Assembly: GCA_001919865.1 (NCBI GenBank) | Contig: MNIR01000052.1 | Span: 1-64,000 of the forward strand | Source: Gemmatimonadetes bacterium 13_1_20CM_4_69_16 | GTDB lineage: Bacteria; Gemmatimonadota; Gemmatimonadetes; Gemmatimonadales; GWC2-71-9 | Direction: 5' to 3' | DNA length: 64,000 nucleotides | Part shown: piece by piece, positions 47,189 through 56,254 of the stretch | Numbering within the stretch: position 1 is the stretch's first letter | Layout: each line of letters begins with the position of its first letter | Position numbers and translations under genes: made by a program | The notes under the pieces: model-generated | Seen by the model: only the letters and a program-made list of their open reading frames with translations | What the model was told of the DNA's origin: nothing | Databases searched by the model: none

Positions 47189-47395
47189 TGTTGCAGAGGT
47201 GCGACACTCATCGGCCCCGGTCCATCGCCTTGGGCTAAGAGCGCCACACCCCTACGCCAGTCCCGAAGCCGGCGCGTTGTTGCCAACCCCACGTCCTTCA
47301 ATACGTTGCCAGCGCCATCCTGAGCCCGCCGCCGCTGCGTCGTCGAGGACCGTGCGGCGTCGCTACGGCGAGGAAGTTGCAGCGCCGTTGAGGCG

Positions 47396-48619
47396 ATGGA
47401 CGGTGTGCGGAGTAGTCTGTCCCGGTTCCGCGTCCCTGATGCGGTCTCTCCTCCCGGCGACGGCCTCGCCGGAAGCGGCACGGAGTATGTCGACCGGCCG
47501 TTGCCCCTCGCGTCGGCGATTCTCTGGACCCCAATGGTCGATCATCCGTCCGCGGAAGACGGCCATCGGATCTTCATCACTCAGGCAGCGCTCGCGTCCG
47601 TCCATGCCCACGTTGCCGCCAAGCCTCGAGGGACTGCTTCGCTCGGTTTCTTGGCCGGCAGTCTGTGCTTGTGTCCCGATAGCGGGGCGCCGTACATCGT
47701 CATCGAATCCATAATCCACCTCCCTTGGTCGATAGCGGGTGACCATCTCAAGCCGGCGCTGTCACAGGGATGGACGGTGGTGCAGGACGAAGTGCACCGG
47801 AACGGGGGTCAGTTACTGGGTTGGTATCACACGCATCACGGAGTCGAGCCCAGACCGTCGCCTGCCGACGTAGACGCGCACCTGGCGCTGTTCGATCAGG
47901 CGTGGCAAGTGGCGTTGGTGGTGACGCCTGGGGAACGGCCCGCGGGCGGCCTGTTCCGGATCTCGGGGGACGGTGTGCGCGCCAACGAGTATCTGCCGTT
48001 TTACGAGCTGCTGGATGCGGGCTCGGTGCTTCCGGACGGGCGGAAGGTCACCGATCTCGCGTGGGTGAACTATCGCACGAGCGAGACGATTATCTCCTCG
48101 GACCGCGTCTCCGACCCGGGGTTCCGGCTGCAGCCGCACCTGCTGTTTCCCGACGACATCGACGAGGAGGTTGCGGCACCGGCGCCGCCGCCCGCGCCAC
48201 CAACCGGCGTCGAGCGCACCGCCCGAGTCGCCGGCTACAGCGTGGCGGGCGTGGTCGCGGCCGCGGTGTTGTTCAACGTCTACCGGGCCCTCGCCTCGTC
48301 GAGCGCAGGAGCGGCGACCAGCGGCCAACCGGTGGCGGTCGCGGCGCCGCGGGAACGGGTCGATCGCATGGCCGATACGGTGGCGCTCGCCGTGGGCGCG
48401 TTCGACCTGCGCGCCCGCTTGTTCGACGGCCGCAAGATGGCGTGTCCGGACCTGGCGCGCGGTCTCATCGATGTGGAAGAGCGCTGGATGTCCTACAACG
48501 TCGCCCGGAAGAATGCCGCCGCGCTCGATTCGGCGCGCAACGCTCGGGACCGGTCCCTGTACAGCGACGTGGACGCGGTCGAGCGCCGGTTCGAGCGCTC
48601 GAAGTGCGCGCGGCCATGA
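47396..48619 (+). CDS. Membrane-anchored JAMM/MPN-domain protein 2 (paralogue of 45575..47188)
   Basis: GWYHTHHGVEPRPSPAD fits HxHx7Sx2D; TM AGYSVAGVVAAAVLFNVY; C-terminal DRMADTVALAV...ERRFERSKCARP. Confidence 0.8.
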   Translation: MDGVRSSLSRFRVPDAVSPPGDGLAGSGTEYVDRPLPLASAILWTPMVDHPSAEDGHRIFITQAALASVHAHVAAKPRGTASLGFLAGSLCLCPDSGAPYIVIESIIHLPWSIAGDHLKPALSQGWTVVQDEVHRNGGQLLGWYHTHHGVEPRPSPADVDAHLALFDQAWQVALVVTPGERPAGGLFRISGDGVRANEYLPFYELLDAGSVLPDGRKVTDLAWVNYRTSETIISSDRVSDPGFRLQPHLLFPDDIDEEVAAPAPPPAPPTGVERTARVAGYSVAGVVAAAVLFNVYRALASSSAGAATSGQPVAVAAPRERVDRMADTVALAVGAFDLRARLFDGRKMACPDLARGLIDVEERWMSYNVARKNAAALDSARNARDRSLYSDVDAVERRFERSKCARP

Positions 48620-50193
48620 AGCGCTTCCTGGCGGGTCTCGGCGGGCTCGTCCTGCCGGCGCTGCTCGCCGCGCAGGGAACCGAGCCGCTCCGCAAGACGG
48701 ATTTGATCCGTCTCCTCTCCAGCCCGATGATTCCCAGAGGAGAGGTCGCCGATCTCGTGCGACGCAACTGCCTCGCCTTCCGGCCCACCGAGCGTGACTG
48801 GGCGGATCTGCGGGGCTTGGGCGCGGACGCGGAGGTGCTGAGCGGCATCGGCGGCTGCGCGGCAAGACAGACCTCACGGGCGGTGGTCACGCTCGCGAGT
48901 GGACAACCTGCGGCGTCGGCACTCGGGACATCGCCCCCCGTTCCCGTCGCCACCCCGCCCGCTCTTCCCGCGGTCGTGACCGTGGCCCCGACCGCGCCAC
49001 GAGCCGTCGGTCTGGCGGGGGGCGAGGCCTTGATCCGCGTGGGCGCACGACGGGGTGACGCGCCGGTGCGGGGGGTGGTGCTCGTGTTACACGGCAGCTC
49101 GGGGATCGCCGGCGGAGCGGGCCGCGACGTGCAGGCGATCACGGACGACAGCGGGCTCGCCGTCTTCCGATTCCCGGCCGGCCGGCAGGTGGCGAACTAC
49201 CATCTCGAAGTCGTCTCCCGTACCGGCGCGGCGCTTCCCGGTCGACCCTCGGTGGAGCTCGCGGTGCGCCCGGGCCGACCAGTGGTCGCCGACGTGCGGC
49301 CGGCCCGGCTGGAGGTGGGTGCCGCGCCGGAGGGGCCGGTCACGATCCAGGTAGCGGTACGTGATTCGTTCGGCAACGCGGTCGCGAACGAGCCGCTTGA
49401 GCTGCGGCCGGAGCGCGGCGACATGGGCGTGGTCTCCGACGCCCGCGTCACCGATTCGCTCGGACGGGCAGCGTTTGTGGTCCAGACGGCCGCGCTGCGG
49501 CGACCGGGTCGCATCGAACTGCGGGCCCGCGGAGAACGGCTGGCGGCGTTCGACGCCGTCTTCAGTGGCACCGCGGCGAGCGCGGGGACCGGATTCGTGT
49601 CGAGCGGTGGGCAACGGGGCGTCGCGCGGATGCTGCTTACGGAGCCGCTCCTGTTCCAGGCGCACACCGTCTCCGGCAGACCGCTCTCGGGCCGCGTGGT
49701 GAGCGTCCGGGGCCGCAACGCCCAGGTGCGGGACAGCGCCGTGACGGATTCGCTCGGCCGCGCCCGGATCGAGGTAACGCTCGGGGCGCAGGCGGGGATG
49801 GCCGTCGTCACCGCCTCGCTCGATTCCGTCCAAGCGGCGGAGACGCTCCGGGTCGATCCCGGTCCCGCCGTCGAGCTCATCCTGGAGCGCGACGGCGTCC
49901 GCGTGGATGGGGGACGCATTCTGGTGGAGCGGGACGTCCCCTTCGCTCTGACGCTCAAGGCGCGCGACGGCTACGGCAACATGGTTCCCACCGCGAGCCT
50001 GTCCCGCACGCTGCTCGACGTGCTGCGGCGCTACAACGTGCGTAGCCAGCTCCTCAAGTTCGTCGGCGTGCAGACGGACAGCCTCACCGCGGCTCTCAAG
50101 TTCAAGCCGGTCGCGCTCGGCAGCACCGACCTGAAGATCTCCGCGGGCCTGGCGGCGACCGTCTCGGTGGAGGTGGTGCGCCCGAGCAGGTAG
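48616..50193 (+). CDS. Secreted protein with Ig-like (invasin/Big-like) repeats
   Basis: Signal peptide MKRFLAGLGGLVLPALLAAQ; repeated VRDSFGNAVANEPLEL / VTDSLGRAAFVV / VTDSLGRARIEV; ATG overlaps upstream TGA. Confidence 0.65.
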   Translation: MKRFLAGLGGLVLPALLAAQGTEPLRKTDLIRLLSSPMIPRGEVADLVRRNCLAFRPTERDWADLRGLGADAEVLSGIGGCAARQTSRAVVTLASGQPAASALGTSPPVPVATPPALPAVVTVAPTAPRAVGLAGGEALIRVGARRGDAPVRGVVLVLHGSSGIAGGAGRDVQAITDDSGLAVFRFPAGRQVANYHLEVVSRTGAALPGRPSVELAVRPGRPVVADVRPARLEVGAAPEGPVTIQVAVRDSFGNAVANEPLELRPERGDMGVVSDARVTDSLGRAAFVVQTAALRRPGRIELRARGERLAAFDAVFSGTAASAGTGFVSSGGQRGVARMLLTEPLLFQAHTVSGRPLSGRVVSVRGRNAQVRDSAVTDSLGRARIEVTLGAQAGMAVVTASLDSVQAAETLRVDPGPAVELILERDGVRVDGGRILVERDVPFALTLKARDGYGNMVPTASLSRTLLDVLRRYNVRSQLLKFVGVQTDSLTAALKFKPVALGSTDLKISAGLAATVSVEVVRPSR

Positions 50194-50201
50194 CGCTTAG
50201 A

Positions 50202-50235
50202 GGTCCTGCGTTCTCCGTCCTCCGTGGTCCGTCCC
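50202..50235. repeat. Single-arm heptad array E (GGACGGA words on minus strand)
   Basis: Reverse complement reads GGACGGA CCACGGA GGACGGA GAACGCA GGACC. Confidence 0.6.
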
Positions 50236-50290
50236 ACGTTCACCGCTGCACGTCTCCCTGTTCTCCCGGTCGCTGATTCACTAGCTTTTG

Positions 50291-50390
50291 GAGCCCCAGG
50301 TCCGTAGGTCGTCCGCTCGTGAACCGCGTCAGGCCCCCGCAGGGAGCAGCGCTAAACGGGTCGAGACTTCGCTGCGTCAACCTGGGGCAT
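50291..50390 (+). ncRNA. ffs: Bacterial small signal recognition particle RNA (4.5S-like)
   Basis: GUGAACC-GCGUCAGG-CCCCCGCAGGG-AGCAGCG-CUAAACGG matches domain IV; terminal stem GCCCCAGGT (50293-50301)/ACCTGGGGC (50380-50388); adjacent to dnaX. Confidence 0.85.
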
Positions 50391-50398
50391 TCCACATG

Positions 50399-50488
50399 CA
50401 AACGCGAAAGTGGGAACGCGGAAGTCGGAACGCGCGGCGACGCCCGTCCGCCTGTTCCGCGTTCCCACTTCCGCGTTCCGCGTTTGCA
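50399..50488. repeat. Heptad-word inverted-repeat element B (AACGCGG words)
   Basis: AAGTGGGAACGCGGAA at 50408-50423 with perfect reverse complement at 50455-50470, 31-nt loop. Confidence 0.85.
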
Positions 50489-50502
50489 GTAGATTCCTTC
50501 CC

Positions 50503-52170
50503 ATGATCGCCCTCGCCCGCAAGTACCGCCCTAAGCGCTTTGCCGACCTGATCGTGCAGACGCACGTGGCCGCGGCGCTGCGGGGTGCCGTGGCGAGTGG
50601 CCGCGTCGCCCATGGCTATCTGTTCGCGGGACCCCGTGGCGTGGGCAAGACCACCGCGGCGCGCGTGCTGGCGATGGCGTTGAACTGTGAGCGGCGCGAG
50701 CCGTCGGGCGAGCCGTGCGGCGTGTGCGAGTCGTGCGTGCGGATCTGGACGGGCGCGGCGAACCTGGACGTGGTCGAGCTCGATGCCGCGTCGAATCGCG
50801 GCGTGGACGACGCGCGCGATTTGCGCGAGCGCGCGATGTACGCCGCGTCGGCGGAGGGACGCTACAAGGTCTACATCGTGGACGAGGCGCACATGCTCAC
50901 CCGCGAGGCGTGGAACGCCTTGCTCAAGATCCTGGAAGAGCCGCCGTCGCGGGTCGTGTTCGTGTTCGCCACCACGGAGCCGCAGAAGATCGCGCAGAGC
51001 GCCGCACCCATCCTCTCGCGGCTCCAACGGTTCGACTTTCGGCGCATCGGTCCGCACGCCATCACCGACCGACTGAAGCAGGTCCTCGCCGCCGAGGATC
51101 TGGCGGCGGACGACGACGCCGTACAGCTCATCGCCAAGAGCGCCGACGGCGGCATGCGGGATGGCCTGTCCATCCTCGACCAGGTGCTCTCGTTCGGGGA
51201 GGGGCCCGTGACCGCGCAGCGCGTGCGCGAGGTGCTCGGGCTCATCCCGGAAGACGTGTACGGCGAGCTGCTCCGCCTCGTCGCCGAGCGGGACGCGAAG
51301 GCCGTATTCCCGGTGGTGGACCGGCTGGTGGACGCGGGTGCCGACCTGGGCGAGTTCGTCGCCGGAGCGGGCGAGACGCTGCGGGCCGTCCTGCTGGTCG
51401 GCCTGGGAGGCAAGCCCGAGGGTACCACGGAGGGGATGGTGGCGCTGATCGAACGGTACGCCTCCCTCCTCCCCGCTCCCGACGTGGTCCGCCTGCTCGC
51501 GGTGCTGTCGGAGATGGAGACGCAGCTGCGCACCAGCGGCAACATGCGACTGACGGTCGAGCTCCTGTTGTTGCGCTGGGCGATGATGGGTCGGACGGTC
51601 GAACTCGAGACGGTCATTCGCGCGCTGAATACAGAGCCGGGGAAAAAGCCGGGGACGGGGGAAATGCTGGGGAAGGGTGATGCGCCGGCCGTCCTCCGGG
51701 ATGCGGCGACCGGCTCGCCCGCGCCCCTTCCCCCTTCCCCGGCCGTTCCACCGGCGGTGCCCCCTCCTGAGAAAGGCCCGTTAACCGTCGATCGGCTGCG
51801 TGATCTCTGGCCGCGCATCATCGAAGACGCGCGCGCCAAGAGTCCCATGCTGGGCGCGCTGCTGCAGGTGACCGAGATCGCGGGTCTCGACGGTTCGACC
51901 GTTTCTGTGCGCCTGCTCGACACCAATCCGGTGCACGCCGAAGGCATCGAGCGCCAGCGGGACGCGCTCGCGCTACTGGTCGGGCGTTACGTCACGGCGC
52001 CGGTTCGCATCAAGCTACAGGCAGCGGCCAGCGGGGAGCGGGCCCCCCCCCAGCGCTCGTCCCGCATGACGGAGGAGGGCGCGCGCGCCGACCGACTCAA
52101 GGCGTTGCGGGCGAAGGACCCCAGCCTCAACGCCGCCATCGACGCGCTGGATCTGGAGTTGCTGGAGTAG
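50503..52170 (+). CDS. dnaX: DNA polymerase III subunit gamma/tau
   Basis: ARKYRPKRFADLIVQTHV...HGYLFAGPRGVGKTTAARVLA...YIVDEAHMLTREAWNALLKILEEPP. Confidence 0.96.
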   Translation: MIALARKYRPKRFADLIVQTHVAAALRGAVASGRVAHGYLFAGPRGVGKTTAARVLAMALNCERREPSGEPCGVCESCVRIWTGAANLDVVELDAASNRGVDDARDLRERAMYAASAEGRYKVYIVDEAHMLTREAWNALLKILEEPPSRVVFVFATTEPQKIAQSAAPILSRLQRFDFRRIGPHAITDRLKQVLAAEDLAADDDAVQLIAKSADGGMRDGLSILDQVLSFGEGPVTAQRVREVLGLIPEDVYGELLRLVAERDAKAVFPVVDRLVDAGADLGEFVAGAGETLRAVLLVGLGGKPEGTTEGMVALIERYASLLPAPDVVRLLAVLSEMETQLRTSGNMRLTVELLLLRWAMMGRTVELETVIRALNTEPGKKPGTGEMLGKGDAPAVLRDAATGSPAPLPPSPAVPPAVPPPEKGPLTVDRLRDLWPRIIEDARAKSPMLGALLQVTEIAGLDGSTVSVRLLDTNPVHAEGIERQRDALALLVGRYVTAPVRIKLQAAASGERAPPQRSSRMTEEGARADRLKALRAKDPSLNAAIDALDLELLE

Positions 52171-52207
52171 CTTGCCACCTGTTTAGGCGAGGGGTAACTT
52201 TCGACGT

Positions 52208-52525
52208 ATGGCGGATTTATCCAACTTGCTCCAGCTGGGGCAGCAGATGCAGTTCCGGCTCTCCGAGATCCAGTCCCAGCTGGCACAGCAGACGGTGACC
52301 GCTTCCGCTGGGGGGGGGATGGTGCAGGCCACCGCCGACGGGCGGGGCCACATCCGCTCGATCAAGATCGATCCCCAGGCGGTGGCCCAGGGCGATATCG
52401 AGATGCTCGAGGACCTCGTGGTCGCGGCGGTCTCGCAAGCGCAGCAGCGCGCCGCCGAGCTCTATCAGGCGGAAGTGAAAAAGCTCGCCTCGGGCCTGCC
52501 GTTCCCGTTTCAGTTGCCACTGTAG
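52208..52525 (+). CDS. YbaB/EbfC nucleoid-associated protein
   Basis: Size, position between dnaX and recR, IKIDPQAVAQGDIEMLEDLVVAAVSQAQQRA. Confidence 0.92.
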   Translation: MADLSNLLQLGQQMQFRLSEIQSQLAQQTVTASAGGGMVQATADGRGHIRSIKIDPQAVAQGDIEMLEDLVVAAVSQAQQRAAELYQAEVKKLASGLPFPFQLPL

Positions 52526-52531
52526 TTCGCC

Positions 52532-53134
52532 GTGTCGGCCATCGAGGATCTCGTGACGGAGCTCGCCAAGCTCCCCGGGATCGGGCGCAAGACGGCGCAG
52601 CGGCTCACGTTTTACCTGTTGAAGCAGCCGGCCGAGACCGCCACGCGCTTGTCGCAGGCGATCCAGCAGGTGCGCGAGCGCGTCACGGCCTGCCGGGTGT
52701 GCGGCACGCTGACCGACGCGGACCCGTGCGGGATCTGCACGGACCCGCGCCGCGACGACGGCCTCGTTTGCGTGGTGGAAGAGGCCTCGGACGTGACGGC
52801 GATCGAGCGGGCGGGCCGGTTCCGGGGGCGCTATCACGTCTTGGGGGGGCGGCTCAGCCCGCTTGAGGGCGTGGGCCCCGAGGCGCTACGCATCGACGGA
52901 TTGCTGACCCGCGTCGCCAACGGGGCGGGGGTGCGCGAGGTGATCATCGCGACCAACCCCTCGATGGAGGGAGAGGTGACGGCGACGTACCTGCAGCAGG
53001 CGCTCAAGCCCAGCGGCGTGCGCGTCACCCGCATCGCGCGCGGCCTGCCGGTGGGGGGGGATCTCGAGTACGCCGACGGCGTGACCATCGCGCAGGCGTT
53101 GCTCGCGCGGCGGGACATGTCCGAGGCCGACTGA
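52532..53134 (+). CDS. recR: Recombination protein RecR
   Basis: LAKLPGIGRKTAQRLTFYLL...CRVCGTLTDADPCGIC...CVVEEASDVTAIERAG. Confidence 0.97.
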   Translation: MSAIEDLVTELAKLPGIGRKTAQRLTFYLLKQPAETATRLSQAIQQVRERVTACRVCGTLTDADPCGICTDPRRDDGLVCVVEEASDVTAIERAGRFRGRYHVLGGRLSPLEGVGPEALRIDGLLTRVANGAGVREVIIATNPSMEGEVTATYLQQALKPSGVRVTRIARGLPVGGDLEYADGVTIAQALLARRDMSEAD

Positions 53135-53147
53135 CCGGGGAAACGCG

Positions 53148-53657
53148 ATGGCGGGTGCGGCGAGCTGGTCGTTTTCGGAAAACGATTTCAAGCAGATCCA
53201 GCAGCATCTCCTGGCGTTCCTGCGCGACTCGAACGCCCGCTGCGCCTTGCTGGTCGATCGCACCGGCCAGCTCGTCGCCACCGTCGGCGACGCTCCCCAG
53301 TTCGACTCCGCCGCCTTCGCCTCCCTCACGGCCGCCGACTTCAGTGCCAACGATCAGCTCGCCAAGATGATCGGCGAGCACGAGTTCGCGTCGCTCGTCC
53401 ACCAGGGTCAAAAGGAGTCAATGTTCCTGGCGGACGTGGCGAAGCGGGTGATCCTGGTCGTGCTGTTCGACCAACGCACCACGCTCGGTCTGGTGAAGCT
53501 CAAGGGGAAAGGAGCGGTCGAGAGCCTGACGAAGATATTCGAGGAGATGTTCAACCGAGTGGGCGCGGGGCCGGGGGGGCAAGCGGGGCCGGGGGGGACG
53601 CCGCAAAAGGGCTTGCTCGAGGGGGCGGAAGACGAAATTGACAAACTCTTCGGATAA
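53148..53657 (+). CDS. Roadblock/LC7-domain protein (MglB-like)
   Basis: QIQQHLLAFLRDSNARCALLVDRTGQLVATVG...; upstream of MglA-like GTPase. Confidence 0.85.
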   Translation: MAGAASWSFSENDFKQIQQHLLAFLRDSNARCALLVDRTGQLVATVGDAPQFDSAAFASLTAADFSANDQLAKMIGEHEFASLVHQGQKESMFLADVAKRVILVVLFDQRTTLGLVKLKGKGAVESLTKIFEEMFNRVGAGPGGQAGPGGTPQKGLLEGAEDEIDKLFG

Positions 53658-53669
53658 GAGGACGCGTCC

Positions 53670-54344
53670 ATGTCGATGATCAACTACGCGTCCCGCGAGA
53701 TCAACTGCAAGCTCGTGTACTACGGCCCGGGCCTGGGCGGCAAGACCACCAACCTCGAGCACATCTATGGCAAGGTGTCGCCCAACACCCGGGGGAAAAT
53801 GATCTCGCTCGCCACCGAGACCGAGCGCACCCTGTTCTTCGACTTCCTGCCGGTCGATCTCGGCACGATCCGGGGCTTCAAGACGCGGTTCCACCTCTAC
53901 ACCGTGCCGGGCCAGGTGTACTACAACGCCAGCCGCAAGCTGATCCTGAAGGGCGTCGACGGCATCGTGTTCGTCGCCGACAGCCAGATCGAGCGCATGG
54001 AAGCGAATGTCGAGTCGATGCAGAACCTGTACGACAACATGTCCGAGTACGGCTACGACCTGACCAGGATCCCGTTCGCGATCCAGTACAACAAGCGCGA
54101 CCTGCCGAACGCCGCGCCGGTGAAGGACCTGCAGGCGTCGCTCAATCCGGGCTGGCCGGTCGAGGACGCCGGCCAGCAGAAGGTCGTCCCCGACCCGGCG
54201 CACCCCGGGGAGAACCTGGTGGACCGGGTGAGCAACGAGTGGATCGGCCACGCCCCCTATCTGGAGGCCGTGGCGGTGCGCGGCGACGGCGTGTTCGACA
54301 CCCTCAAGCTGGTCAGCAAGATGGTATTGAAGACGCTGAGCTAG
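53670..54344 (+). CDS. MglA-like small GTPase
   Basis: [59 protein letters not shown]. Confidence 0.93.
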   Translation: MSMINYASREINCKLVYYGPGLGGKTTNLEHIYGKVSPNTRGKMISLATETERTLFFDFLPVDLGTIRGFKTRFHLYTVPGQVYYNASRKLILKGVDGIVFVADSQIERMEANVESMQNLYDNMSEYGYDLTRIPFAIQYNKRDLPNAAPVKDLQASLNPGWPVEDAGQQKVVPDPAHPGENLVDRVSNEWIGHAPYLEAVAVRGDGVFDTLKLVSKMVLKTLS

Positions 54345-54356
54345 GGGGACGGTCCT

Positions 54357-54998
54357 ATGCGGTGGACCCTGCCCAACATCCTCACCCTCGCGCGCATCTG
54401 CCTCACGCCGGTCATCGCGCTGCTTCCCTTCATTCAAGGCTACTGGCCCAAGGTCATCGCGTTCGTGATCTTCCTCGCGGCGGGCGCCTCGGACGTGGTG
54501 GACGGCTACCTCGCCCGCCGCCGCAACGAAGTGAGCGAGCTGGGGCAGCTGCTCGACCCGATCGCCGACAAGCTGCTGCTGTTCGCGACGCTCATCCCCA
54601 TCTTCTGGCTCACGCGCCATCCGACGATCCTGGTGGATTACCGCATTCCCTGGTGGGGCAGCTTCCCGGTGTGGGTGGCGCTGCTGCTCGTGGGGCGCGA
54701 GCTCCTGATGACGGCGTTCCGGTTCTTCGCCAAGCGGCGCGGCGTCGTGATCCCGGCGATGGGGGCGGGGAAGCTCAAAGCGGTCGTGCAGAACGTCTTC
54801 ATCGGGGCGACGCTGTTCTGGTTCGCGTGGAAGGACGCCCTCGCCGCCCACCGCTGGGCCGGATGGTTCCGGAACTTCTGGAACGAGTTCCACGGCGCCG
54901 TGGTGGCGGTTACGCTCGCCGGGGCGATCCTGCTCACGGTGTACTCTCTCATCGTGTACCTGTACCGCTATCGCGCGCTGCTCAAAGGCGGCGGGTGA
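54357..54998 (+). CDS. pgsA: CDP-diacylglycerol-glycerol-3-phosphate 3-phosphatidyltransferase
   Basis: WTLPNILTLARICLTPVIALL...ASDVVDGYLARRRNEVSELGQLLDPIADKLL. Confidence 0.93.
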   Translation: MRWTLPNILTLARICLTPVIALLPFIQGYWPKVIAFVIFLAAGASDVVDGYLARRRNEVSELGQLLDPIADKLLLFATLIPIFWLTRHPTILVDYRIPWWGSFPVWVALLLVGRELLMTAFRFFAKRRGVVIPAMGAGKLKAVVQNVFIGATLFWFAWKDALAAHRWAGWFRNFWNEFHGAVVAVTLAGAILLTVYSLIVYLYRYRALLKGGG

Positions 54999-56254
54999 AG
55001 CTCGAAATCGTCACGATCGGCACGGAGCTGCTGCTCGGTCATACCGTCGACACCAACGCCGCCGAGCTGGGGCGGGCGCTGGCGGCGGCGGGCGCCGAGA
55101 TCACGCGCCGCACCACGGTCGCCGATCGCCCGGAGGCGATTCGCAGCGCCGTGGCCGAGGCGCTCGAGCGCACCGGGTTCGTCCTCACGACGGGGGGTCT
55201 CGGCCCCACCCGCGACGACATGACCAAGACCGTCGTGGCGGAGCTGTTCGGCAAGCGGCTGGTCACCGACGCCAAGCTCCTGGCCGACATCGAGGCGCGG
55301 TTCCGGCGCATGGGGCGTCCGATGCCTGCCATCAATCGCACGCAGGCGGAGGTGCCGGAAGGGGCGTGCGTCCTCCCCAACCCGCGCGGCACCGCCCCCG
55401 GGCTGTGGATCGAGGACGCGCGCGGCCGCGTTGCCGTGCTGCTGCCCGGCGTGCCGCGCGAGATGCGCGGGCTGCTGGTGGAAGAGGTGCTCCCCCGGCT
55501 GGCGCGCCGCGACGCCGGGGGGGGGGCCGGACCGCCGCACGTCGTCCTGTCGCGCAGCGTGCGCACCACGGGCGTCTCCGAGTCGGCGCTCGCCGAGCGC
55601 ATCGGAGAGATCGAAGCGGAGATCGCCCCGCTCACGCTCGCTTATCTGCCGTCCACGGATGGGGTGGATCTGCGGCTCACGGCCTGGGGGCTGGAGCTGG
55701 GCGACGCCGAGCGCCGGCTCGCCGCCGCCGCGGCGCGACTGAAAGAGCGCGCCGGCGAGCACTGCTACGGTGAAGACGGGGCGGACCTGGCGGCCGTGGT
55801 GCTCGACGCGCTGCGGAAGCAGCGTCGCCGACTCGGCGTTGCCGAGTCGTGCACGGGGGGGATGGTCGCCGAGCGCATCACCAACATCCCGGGCTCTTCG
55901 GACACCTTCATCGGCGGCGTGGTGGCCTACGCCGACGTCATCAAGACCGCCGCTCTCAAGGTGCCGCTCGAGACCATCGCAGCCCACGGGGCCGTGTCGG
56001 AGGAGACGGTGCGCGCGATGGCGGAGGGCGCGCAGCGGCTCTTTTCGGTGGACGCGACCATCGCGGTCACCGGCATCGCGGGCCCCGGGGGTGGGACGCC
56101 CGAAAAGCCGGTGGGAACGGTCTGGCTCGCCGCGCGCGTGCACACCGATACCCGTGCGCTGCACCGCGTATTCCCGGGCGACCGTGATGAGATCCGCCGC
56201 CGCAGCGCGCAGGCGGCGCTCGACCTGCTGCGGCGGCTGCTCGCGCCAGGCTGA
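54995..56254 (+). CDS. cinA: CinA-family competence/damage-inducible protein
   Basis: EIVTIGTELLLGHTVDTNAAELGRALAAAG...TGGLGPTRDDMT; C-term VAESCTGGMVAERITNIPGSS. Confidence 0.95.
   Translation: MKLEIVTIGTELLLGHTVDTNAAELGRALAAAGAEITRRTTVADRPEAIRSAVAEALERTGFVLTTGGLGPTRDDMTKTVVAELFGKRLVTDAKLLADIEARFRRMGRPMPAINRTQAEVPEGACVLPNPRGTAPGLWIEDARGRVAVLLPGVPREMRGLLVEEVLPRLARRDAGGGAGPPHVVLSRSVRTTGVSESALAERIGEIEAEIAPLTLAYLPSTDGVDLRLTAWGLELGDAERRLAAAAARLKERAGEHCYGEDGADLAAVVLDALRKQRRRLGVAESCTGGMVAERITNIPGSSDTFIGGVVAYADVIKTAALKVPLETIAAHGAVSEETVRAMAEGAQRLFSVDATIAVTGIAGPGGGTPEKPVGTVWLAARVHTDTRALHRVFPGDRDEIRRRSAQAALDLLRRLLAPG

Noticed and set aside
53148-54344. Gliding-motility locus
   Set aside because: Only an MglB/MglA-like pair is present, with no motility genes nearby; a polarity or other GTPase role is equally likely.
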